Origin: an uncultured Bdellovibrio sp.
Lineage (GTDB): Bacteria > Bdellovibrionota > Bdellovibrionia > Bdellovibrionales > Bdellovibrionaceae
Reading direction: 5' to 3'
Assembly: GCA_937871355.1 (NCBI GenBank)
Contig: CALMPX010000032.1
Location: 1-9,504, forward strand
Length of the DNA stretch: 9,504 bases
The notes under the pieces are model-generated. The model was not told where the DNA came from. It worked only from the letters and a program-made list of their open reading frames with translations, and searched no databases. The position numbers were made by a program, and so were the translations under genes. This document shows positions 1-5,693 of the stretch, piece after piece (position 1 is the first letter of the stretch; each line of letters opens with the position of its first letter).

Positions 1-133
1 GCCTGATAGCGATCGGCAGTACACCGAAGAAAGCACCGCCAACGGCAACATCACCAAGCTCGAAGCTAAATCGTTAATTAAACACTACGAAGAAGGCTTA
101 TCTGGATACACTTACTTAGAAGAAATGGAATAA
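1..133 (+). CDS. speA: C-terminal end of probable biosynthetic arginine decarboxylase (partial)
   Basis: Only the last 43 codons are present, read from base 2 to the TAA at 131-133; the gene begins outside the window. The tail ends in EEGLSGYTYLEEME. A helical tail finishing in G-Y-T-Y-L-E is, from memory of the family, typical of the C-terminus of the SpeA-type arginine decarboxylase. That enzyme is PLP-dependent and converts arginine to agmatine and CO2 in the cytoplasm, the first step of polyamine synthesis by the agmatine route. The catalytic domains are not visible, so the name rests on this short tail alone. The gene converges on the outer-membrane protein gene that follows, with 17 bases between the two stop codons. 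Reading frame and stop are certain; the product name is a moderate-confidence call. Confidence 0.6.
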   Translation, partial: PDSDRQYTEESTANGNITKLEAKSLIKHYEEGLSGYTYLEEME

Positions 134-152
134 AAGGTGCCAGGCCTTTTTT
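132..152 (+). terminator. Short hairpin terminator between convergent genes
   Basis: AAAAGG (132-137) pairs with CCTTTT (145-150) around a 7-base loop, and a run of six T (147-152) closes the structure on the + strand. It sits exactly between the stop of the speA-like gene and the stop of the opposing outer-membrane protein gene. On the - strand the hairpin is followed by TTTTATT, a weaker U-tract, so it may work in both directions. The stem is short with only two G-C pairs, so efficiency is uncertain. Confidence 0.5.
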
Positions 153-804
153 AGTTTAAATAAATACCGAATCCAATGTGAATTGTAGTGCCGAGCGTGC
201 TAAAATCATTTTTGTTCGGAAAAAAATTCGGAAAATAATTAATCCCGAGATCGATCGGCACGTAGTACCACTCATTCACACTGAGATCTAAACCGATTCC
301 AACTTTGGCATTGAAATTTGTTCCTTGCGATCCGATGTCTAAAACGTTGCTGGTTTTAGTTTGTGGAAAGAGAAAAGTGAATCCGCCATAAGCACGAGCT
401 CTCATTTTATCATTGCTGGTAATATTATAAACAAGTGCTGCGCCTAAGCCGAAATAATTAATATTAATATCACAATTTCGAGTCGTTGAAGTTCCACACT
501 GTGCGGTATCTGAGCTACCTTCAACCATATAAGGTTCGTTGGCAAATTTAAGCTGATAGCCATATTTCGGATTTATAGACCCATCAAAAAAAGCACCGAT
601 AGGAAAGCTACTTCCTTTCATCTCAACCGTTGATCCATTTGTTTTAGTCGAAGCTTGATTAAGATGAACACCGCTGAAAAAACCCAGAGCGTATTCTTTT
701 TTAGCAGAACTAGCTTTTGCATCGCCTGATTTTTTTTCCTGCGCTTGTCCAAATGTGCAAAGCACCATCGTGATGAAAAAAATAAGGAAAAATCTACTCG
801 GCAT
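151..804 (-). CDS. Small outer-membrane beta-barrel protein, function unknown
   Basis: This gene encodes a 217-residue exported protein. Residues 1-22 form a signal peptide (hydrophobic core FFLIFFITMVLC, likely cleavage after GQAQ). A short Lys/Ser/Ala-rich linker follows (24-37), and the rest alternates polar and hydrophobic/aromatic residues in Gly-rich strands such as YALGFFSGVHL, YFGLGAALVYNI, RARAYGGFTFLF and IHIGFGIYLN. This is the pattern of a small 8-10 strand outer-membrane barrel of the OmpA/OmpW-like or 'outer membrane beta-barrel' type. Cys103 and Cys111 could form a loop disulfide. The ATG at 804 is the only start that leaves the signal peptide intact; no strong Shine-Dalgarno is seen before it. 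Upstream there are 123 non-coding bases with an inverted repeat, so it probably has its own promoter rather than read-through from xthA. It could serve as a pore, adhesin or structural protein; the sequence does not decide. Confidence 0.75.
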   Translation of the reverse strand: MPSRFFLIFFITMVLCTFGQAQEKKSGDAKASSAKKEYALGFFSGVHLNQASTKTNGSTVEMKGSSFPIGAFFDGSINPKYGYQLKFANEPYMVEGSSDTAQCGTSTTRNCDININYFGLGAALVYNITSNDKMRARAYGGFTFLFPQTKTSNVLDIGSQGTNFNAKVGIGLDLSVNEWYYVPIDLGINYFPNFFPNKNDFSTLGTTIHIGFGIYLN

Positions 805-854
805 ATCTATCTATTAAGTCGTTTTTTATTCATTCTAGCAAGCTTAGCAGCGTG

Positions 855-881
855 CGTTTAGATAAAGGTCGCGACTAAACG
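855..881. repeat. Inverted repeat in the upstream region of the barrel protein gene
   Basis: CGTTTAG (855-861) and CTAAACG (875-881) are perfect 7-base inverted copies separated by 13 bases, which include the 8-base palindrome GTCGCGAC (868-875, overlapping the right arm by one base). On the - strand the repeat lies just upstream of a possible -10 box TAGAAT (832-837) for the barrel gene, so it is placed like an operator. No good -35 box is seen. It is a candidate regulatory site only; the rest of the 805-927 gap shows nothing else I can name. Confidence 0.3.
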
Positions 882-927
882 ATAAGAGGTCTAGTCTAGC
901 TCGAGGCTACTCAAGATTTTCAATAAC

Positions 928-1731
928 CTAAAAAGCAAATTCCGCAATCACAGGGCAATGATCTGAGCCCTGTTGTTGCATCAAAATTTCACAGGACTTT
1001 AAATTCTTTTTCAAATTTTCCGAAACGCAGATGTAATCGATTCTCCATCCGTTATTTTTCATACGGGCCTGATCTTTATAAGACCACCACGAGTATTGAT
1101 TTTTCTGATCAGCATGAAAATATCTAAAAGCATCGGTAAATCCCGCGTTCAAAAAAGACGTCATCCAAGCGCGCTCTTCCGGTAAAAATCCTGATTCATT
1201 GGCCAGGCCGGCTGGCGAATAAACATCTATTTCAGCATGAGCAATGTTGTAATCACCCACTACGATGATATCGCGACCGCGTTTCAATTCAAATTTCAAA
1301 TGTCGTAATAAGTCTTTTAAGAAATTTTGTTTATACTGATGACGTTCAGGGCCTGATGATCCATTTGGAAAATAAATATTATACAGATCAAAATGTTCAT
1401 GGCGTGTCCACACCACGCGACCTTCGTTGTCATATTCGGGTTTGTCGATTCCACAGTACTCATCAAAATACTGCGCCCCTTTTTTCCCGGTAGAAAAGGT
1501 GGCAACGCCAGAATAGCCTTTACGAACCGCCGAAGACCATAGAGTTTGAGCATAATTTAAATTTTGAATAGAAGGCTCAACCTGACCAATATGAGCTTTA
1601 GTTTCTTGTAAACATAAAATATCAGGCTTAACTTCTAAAATAAACTGGGGCAAATTTTTATCGTAGGCGGCCCGTATGCCGTTGACGTTCCAGGCGCAAA
1701 TACGAACTTGAGTTTTATTAGTTTCATTCAT
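928..1731 (-). CDS. xthA: Exodeoxyribonuclease III (AP endonuclease family 1)
   Basis: This gene encodes a 267-residue cytoplasmic DNA-repair enzyme of the exonuclease III / APE1 family, about the length of E. coli ExoIII. It would cut DNA at abasic sites and remove nucleotides or blocking groups from 3' ends in base excision repair. All family motifs are present in order: CAWNVNGIRA (13-22), LCLQET with metal-binding Glu43, NIYFPNG (118-124), VVGDYNIAH with Asp160 and Asn162, RIDYICVS with Asp232, and GSDHCPV with the catalytic Asp257-His258 pair. The ATG at 1731 is chosen because the next residues lead straight into the first motif. An in-frame TTG at 1803 would add 24 residues with no family counterpart and would overlap the neighbouring gene. 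A GAAAGGG stretch lies about 13 bases before the ATG. The gene is divergent from the ATP-grasp-like gene, with 45 bases between the two start codons. Confidence 0.93.
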   Translation of the reverse strand: MNETNKTQVRICAWNVNGIRAAYDKNLPQFILEVKPDILCLQETKAHIGQVEPSIQNLNYAQTLWSSAVRKGYSGVATFSTGKKGAQYFDEYCGIDKPEYDNEGRVVWTRHEHFDLYNIYFPNGSSGPERHQYKQNFLKDLLRHLKFELKRGRDIIVVGDYNIAHAEIDVYSPAGLANESGFLPEERAWMTSFLNAGFTDAFRYFHADQKNQYSWWSYKDQARMKNNGWRIDYICVSENLKKNLKSCEILMQQQGSDHCPVIAEFAF

Positions 1732-1736
1732 ATAAA
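1708..1736 (+). promoter_or_regulatory. Sigma70-like promoter of the ATP-grasp-like gene
   Basis: The -35 box TTGAGT (1708-1713) and -10 box TATAAA (1731-1736) are separated by exactly 17 bases. Transcription would start near 1743, giving a leader of about 34 bases before the ATG at 1777. The -35 and spacer lie inside the first codons of the divergent xthA gene, so initiation complexes for the two genes would compete for overlapping DNA. No equally good promoter for xthA was found; a weak candidate is TTGCTT/TATTCT, read on the - strand between about 1765 and 1795. Confidence 0.6.
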
Positions 1737-1776
1737 CAGTTTGCCCTTTCTGGAAAACATCGAAAGAATAGTCCTC

Positions 1777-2901
1777 ATGAATATAAAAGCAAGATTTATT
1801 CAATACTTACAATCAAAATATGACAGTTGGAACAATGCTGAATCTACGATGCTTTTAAATACACTCATATCTGAACAGTTGATCTCGGAAACTGTGTTAG
1901 AGCTCCCGGCCAAAGCTTTAAACGATATTCAAACTGAAATCGCGGCCTATTACCAACTACGCCACTGGGGCGAAAACCAACTTAAAGATCAGTACTCGGT
2001 TTATAATCTGCCAGTGCCACACAACGAAGGCGTTTGCACTAGTTATGATTTTCACTGGACCACAGAAAATGAATTAAAATTGATCGAAATTAACACCAAC
2101 GCCGCTTTCTTAGCGCTAGGCACTGAGCTTTACGATTTCCATAAAACGAAAAGTTCATTTTCCACTGCGGACATAGTTGACATGTTTTCCAACGAAGCCC
2201 AACTTTGTGGACGCGCTTTAAAAACTCTGACAATCACAGATGAAGATCCACAAAACCAAAGACTGTACATCGAATTTTTACTTTATCAAAAAATTATGGA
2301 GCAACGTGGAATAAAAACAGAGATCAAAGATATTTCAGAAATAAATTCTGACGAATCATCGGACCTCATTTACAATCGCTACACCGATTTTTATTTAAAT
2401 GATCCGATCAAATCAAAAGCCATTCACGAATCCTACCTAGCGGGAAAAATTAATTTATCGCCAAACCCTTACGAATACTTCTTACTCGCTGATAAACAGC
2501 GGATGATAGATTGGCAACACCAAACTGATCTACCGGTACCAAAAAGTTTACTAAAAACTTATGATCTGGGTATAGCCGAGCGCGAAATGATTTGGTCTGA
2601 ACGTAAGAAATTATTTTTTAAACCTAAGAATTCATTTGGCAGTAAGCAAGCCTATAAAGGTGCAGCGGTCAGCCATAAAACATTTGATGATTTTTACGGG
2701 CCATCGATGCTGGCTCAAGAATATGCTCAACCAGCTGAAGTCGACGTACTTGTAGGAACTGAAAAGTTGAAAATGAAATATGATTTACGTTGCTATGCCT
2801 ATCAGGGAAAATTACAAATCGTGATAGCAAGGTTATATCAAGGTCAGACCACTAATCTCAAAACAACCGGTGGCGGTTTTACGATTGTTAAATTTATCTA
2901 A
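1777..2901 (+). CDS. ATP-grasp-like protein, substrate unknown
   Basis: This gene encodes a 374-residue soluble protein with no signal peptide or membrane segment. Residues 1-75 are helical. LKLIEINTNAAF (101-111) resembles the D/E-x-N turn found before ATP-grasp domains in peptide-ligase-like proteins. The C-terminal third carries the ATP-grasp pattern: LFFKPKNSFGSK (Lys282, candidate ATP-phosphate binder), AQEYAQPAEVD (Glu315), YDLRCYAYQGK (Asp336, Arg338), then Arg352 and Asn360 before TTGGGF (364-368), the usual place for metal and phosphate ligands. ATP-grasp enzymes join a carboxylate to an amine or thiol through an acyl-phosphate; the acceptor and donor here are unknown. The ATG at 1777 is preferred over the in-frame TTG at 1708, which lies in the promoter. 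The Shine-Dalgarno is weak (GAAAG, 10 bases upstream). The gene stands alone with its own promoter and terminator. Assignment rests on motifs recognised by eye; a glutathione-synthetase-like or RimK-like relative is possible. Confidence 0.6.
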   Translation: MNIKARFIQYLQSKYDSWNNAESTMLLNTLISEQLISETVLELPAKALNDIQTEIAAYYQLRHWGENQLKDQYSVYNLPVPHNEGVCTSYDFHWTTENELKLIEINTNAAFLALGTELYDFHKTKSSFSTADIVDMFSNEAQLCGRALKTLTITDEDPQNQRLYIEFLLYQKIMEQRGIKTEIKDISEINSDESSDLIYNRYTDFYLNDPIKSKAIHESYLAGKINLSPNPYEYFLLADKQRMIDWQHQTDLPVPKSLLKTYDLGIAEREMIWSERKKLFFKPKNSFGSKQAYKGAAVSHKTFDDFYGPSMLAQEYAQPAEVDVLVGTEKLKMKYDLRCYAYQGKLQIVIARLYQGQTTNLKTTGGGFTIVKFI

Positions 2902-2938
2902 GTTTTAAAATTGAGTAAAAAAATAAAAAGGGTGAACC

Positions 2939-2999
2939 GTAAAGAATGCATTCTAATCCTGATTTTTCGTTAAAATTAGGATTAGAATCTCTTTTTTAC
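2939..2999 (+). terminator. Strong rho-independent terminator, probably bidirectional
   Basis: ATTCTAATCCT (2950-2960) and AGGATTAGAAT (2978-2988) form a perfect 11-bp stem. Pairing continues inward through a G-T pair and ATTTT/AAAAT to a 5-base loop near 2967-2971. Outside a small internal loop, GTAAAGAA (2939-2946) can pair with TTTTTTAC (2992-2999). The T-run at 2992-2997 follows the core stem for + strand transcripts from the ATP-grasp-like gene, which ends 38 bases earlier. For - strand transcripts from the S41 protease gene the same hairpin is followed, after a few bases, by a CCCTTTTTATTTTTTT tract, so it may stop both convergent units. Confidence 0.85.
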
Positions 3000-3046
3000 G
3001 ATTGTGTTTGTTGAATAGATGACTAGAAAAGTTCGCGGGCATAAAA

Positions 3047-4681
3047 CTAAAGATTAATATTTTGTTCTTTATCATCAGCCTTCGCCGACAAGGCGATTTC
3101 GCAACCGAGAACTTGCTGAGCACTAGCAATAAATTTATCGCTGGAATAATCCTTCACTGACGGCAAACTACAGTTGTTAGCGTGATTTGATTTTTTGTAC
3201 ATCAAGTTATGAGCTAATGTTGAACGCTTATCCGCTTTATAATGAAGTGGGAATTGGTACAAATCAGCTTCACTCATCACTGCATTTTCATCATCTAAAG
3301 TTACATCAGGCGTGACACCTTTTAATTGTGTGGTCTCACCACTTGGTAATAAGTAGAAACCTTGAGTCTTAAATAATGATACTTTTGAAGATTCATTCCA
3401 TCTTTCAATTTCTTGGAATGATCCTTTACCGAAAGTTCTTTCACCAACGATGGTCGCTCGGTTGTACTCTTGCATAGCTCCGGCGATTAATTCTGATGCA
3501 CTGGCCGAAGAATTATTGGTTAAGATAACCATAGGTCCAAAGTAAACTTGCTGACTGGTGGTTAAGGCCACTTCTTCTTCGCTTCCATCAATATATTTAA
3601 CTGTGAAAATCTTTTTATCTTCGCCGATAAATAAACCTGCTAAACAAGCGGCTTCCGTCAGTAAACCACCTGGGTTATCACGAAGATCTAAAACTAAACC
3701 GTTTAAAGTTGATGGCTTCATTTTTTCGATCTCTGCTCGGACATTCTCACAAATGTTATAAGCAAATTTAGATAATTGAATGTATCCAATTTTATTGCCA
3801 TTATTAATCACTTCAGATTGAACCTGACTTAATACGCGGTATGTACGATTCAGTTTTTTAATGAAAGTAAGTTCTCCGCGTTTAACTAAAAATGGGAAAG
3901 TTTTTTGATTCTTATCTTTCAATAAAGCTGAAACATCTGATAAGTTCATGTCTTCGACTTTTTGACCATTGATTGAAATCACTTCATCATTATTTTGTAA
4001 TCCAGCTTGATCCGCATCAGAATTTTTGAAAACTTTACGGATAAAAGTTCTTTCTTTTTTCTTCTCGAATGAAAGACCTAGAAAATACTTAGAGCGCTCA
4101 TTATTCGAAGAAACTTGTCTAAAGAAATCGGTTGGAGAAATATAAGTATGTGGATCAGCCATAATCGACAGGTAACCGTTAACTCCGGAAGCTAAAATAT
4201 ATTTTTTAGACTCAGGTTGACTTAAGGCAAGAACGGATTTCCATAAACTATCGAAATTAAAACGATCAGATAACCCTTCAGTAGGCATATTTAAAAACTG
4301 AGCTAAATTTTGCTTCTCATTGTAGTTATCAAGCTTATTTTCACGACGAGAATTTTGCGCGATTGTTCCATCAAAATTTAAATGAAGATTTGTTTTTTGA
4401 AGAGCGAATAAAACAGAATTGATACAAGCTAAGAAATTCTTCTTGTTTTCATGACATTTAACATTGTTAACATATTTTTTAAGATCAGAAACTTCAAGTT
4501 CTGTATTCGCCCAGAAATCTTCTACTTTCATAGAATCTTTTGTGCTGACGGTCTTAACCCCGAGTGCAGACTCAGCCGTCGTTTGAGCCGTTGAGATCCC
4601 CATCTCAACAGCCCATCTTGGAGCGGCAAGACCGACTCCAAACCCCACAGCGATAACTATAACAATTCCCCATGACTTCAT
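3047..4681 (-). CDS. S41 family carboxyl-terminal processing peptidase with PDZ domain
   Basis: This gene encodes a 544-residue serine protease of the CtpA/Prc family, which trims or degrades periplasmic and envelope proteins from their C-termini. Residues 1-20 are a signal peptide or membrane anchor (MKSWGIVIVIAVGFGVGLAA). A less conserved helical region follows, with LSIMADPHTYISP (171-183), a family landmark. A PDZ domain spans about 198-280 (GLSFE, AGLQNNDEVISINGQ). The catalytic core contains LVLDLRDNPGGLL (329-341), NSSASASE with nucleophile Ser394, and ERTFGKGSFQ with general base Lys419. The Ser-Lys spacing of 25 matches Prc. A tail of roughly 70 residues follows the GVTPDV motif. Cys76/Cys86 and Cys504/Cys527 could be disulfides. 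The ATG at 4681 is preferred over one at 4711 because GGGTGGGA sits 6 bases before it and the signal sequence then starts cleanly. The gene has its own promoter and follows the TonB operon; a link to envelope quality control is inference. Confidence 0.92.
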   Translation of the reverse strand: MKSWGIVIVIAVGFGVGLAAPRWAVEMGISTAQTTAESALGVKTVSTKDSMKVEDFWANTELEVSDLKKYVNNVKCHENKKNFLACINSVLFALQKTNLHLNFDGTIAQNSRRENKLDNYNEKQNLAQFLNMPTEGLSDRFNFDSLWKSVLALSQPESKKYILASGVNGYLSIMADPHTYISPTDFFRQVSSNNERSKYFLGLSFEKKKERTFIRKVFKNSDADQAGLQNNDEVISINGQKVEDMNLSDVSALLKDKNQKTFPFLVKRGELTFIKKLNRTYRVLSQVQSEVINNGNKIGYIQLSKFAYNICENVRAEIEKMKPSTLNGLVLDLRDNPGGLLTEAACLAGLFIGEDKKIFTVKYIDGSEEEVALTTSQQVYFGPMVILTNNSSASASELIAGAMQEYNRATIVGERTFGKGSFQEIERWNESSKVSLFKTQGFYLLPSGETTQLKGVTPDVTLDDENAVMSEADLYQFPLHYKADKRSTLAHNLMYKKSNHANNCSLPSVKDYSSDKFIASAQQVLGCEIALSAKADDKEQNINL

Positions 4682-4687
4682 TTTTAA

Positions 4688-4695
4688 TCCCACCC
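4688..4695 (-). promoter_or_regulatory. Ribosome binding site that fixes the S41 protease start
   Basis: On the - strand GGGTGGGA lies 6 bases before the ATG at 4681. It is not a perfect Shine-Dalgarno, but it is the only purine-rich G tract in the region, and it lies inside the coding sequence implied by the alternative ATG at 4711. Confidence 0.5.
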
Positions 4696-4791
4696 TGTAT
4701 GCGAACATCATTTTTCAACGAGGCTCACAGTGACAAAATAGAGCAACCCAGAGGCCATACTTTTTGATGTCCGGAAGGGCTTATATTCGAT

Positions 4792-4820
4792 TTAATAGAA
4801 GAATCAGGTACTTTTTTCAA
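4792..4820 (-). promoter_or_regulatory. Sigma70-like promoter of the S41 protease gene
   Basis: On the - strand TTGAAA (4820-4815) and TATTAA (4797-4792) are separated by exactly 17 bases. Transcription would start near 4785, about 100 bases before the ATG at 4681. The promoter lies 25 bases after the stop of the upstream lipoprotein gene. No convincing terminator separates it from that gene, so the protease may be made both from this promoter and by read-through from the TonB operon. The rest of the 4712-4844 gap shows no gene. Confidence 0.6.
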
Positions 4821-4844
4821 GACCGAACAAAAGATCAACTCGTA

Positions 4845-5693
4845 TTAATTGAGCTTCTTTTTGATCACGACCACACCACCACGATCATCACGAGCCACGG
4901 CCAAAATATAAGCCGAGCGCGCCGTGGGAGCCGTCCCCGGACCGGTGTACTCGTTCACGTCGCCCACGAGCGATCGATAATATTTTGTTTCACCGTCAGT
5001 GATAAACCAAGTGATCGTGAGATCCTCAGTGTAATTTTTTAAATTTCCTTGATTATCTTTAATCGAGTAATTCTCAGCCGAAGCATTAGTGAGATCACTC
5101 GAAAGATTCACAACTGCACCAACTGGTAGATTCACCATCGAAACATTGTTAGCAAAAATATCTGTGAATGTCGGATTTAAATTTTTATTTATTTTTGAAG
5201 CCTCTGTGACGGCGATTCGTTTAATCGCGGTGATATTTACGCCCGACGGACTATGAAGCGTGTATTCGATGATATAGTTCACGCCGTTGTATTTATCTTG
5301 ATCTGATCTTTGATTAAAAATAACAGCTTCCAGTGGCAATGTGAAAGAGGCTGCGTCCGTGACTCCGGTCCAATTTTCAGCGAGGCCAGGCAAAGTGAGC
5401 ACGCGGTGACTATGCACGATGAACTTGGTCGGATTTCCTTCGCACGTGGCACTCGCCCCATAAGCTATCCCTAAATCGATACACACCTGCAAACTATCTT
5501 GCACGCCTGTCGTAGCTGACAAATCACTGATGACCGCAGTCAATGTAATGAGATCTCCTGGATTCGCCTCAGGTTTATCGGCCTTGATCGCAAGCACCCG
5601 GGGACTTTCAATTTTATTAAATGCAGGTAAATCATTTTTTGAACACGAAAAAACAAAAACGCAAAGAAGTGATAGTATCATCCATTTTTTCAT
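4845..5693 (-). CDS. Lipoprotein partner of the TonB-dependent receptor, Ig-like fold
   Basis: This gene encodes a 282-residue predicted lipoprotein. The signal peptide MKKWMILSLLCVFVFSC ends in a lipobox with Cys17 as the lipid-bearing residue; the next residues SKND do not begin with Asp, so the E. coli inner-membrane retention rule does not apply. The mature part is beta-rich. It starts with PRVLAIKADKPEANPGD (31-47), a pattern I associate with deltaproteobacterial lipoproteins. It continues with a possible disulfide loop Cys71-Cys84 and ends in an Ig/PKD-like domain with ITWFITDG (227-234) and ILAVARDDRGGVVV (263-276). No enzyme motif is seen. The ATG overlaps the receptor stop (TAATG), and AGGAG sits 7 bases before it inside the receptor's last codons, so translation is coupled. 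This strongly suggests the two proteins act together at the outer membrane, for example in ligand capture. The function is otherwise unknown. Confidence 0.75.
   Translation of the reverse strand: MKKWMILSLLCVFVFSCSKNDLPAFNKIESPRVLAIKADKPEANPGDLITLTAVISDLSATTGVQDSLQVCIDLGIAYGASATCEGNPTKFIVHSHRVLTLPGLAENWTGVTDAASFTLPLEAVIFNQRSDQDKYNGVNYIIEYTLHSPSGVNITAIKRIAVTEASKINKNLNPTFTDIFANNVSMVNLPVGAVVNLSSDLTNASAENYSIKDNQGNLKNYTEDLTITWFITDGETKYYRSLVGDVNEYTGPGTAPTARSAYILAVARDDRGGVVVIKKKLN

Noticed and set aside
1708..1776. Longer start (TTG at 1708) for the ATP-grasp-like gene
   Set aside because: This stretch holds the gene's own -35 and -10 boxes, so it should not be translated.
1732..1803. N-terminal extension of exonuclease III from a TTG at 1803
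   Set aside because: The 24 added residues have no family counterpart and would overlap the start of the divergent gene; the ATG at 1731 gives the normal family length.
3558..3761. Short open frame on the + strand
   Set aside because: It is antisense to the conserved catalytic core of the S41 protease and has no recognisable features.
4682..4711. Longer start (ATG at 4711) for the S41 protease
   Set aside because: It would place the GGGTGGGA ribosome binding site inside the coding region and add a charged stretch before the signal sequence.
4764..5042. Open frame on the + strand encoding about 92 residues
   Set aside because: It lies antisense to the well-supported lipoprotein gene and the protease promoter, and its translation is Arg/His-rich with no domain-like pattern.
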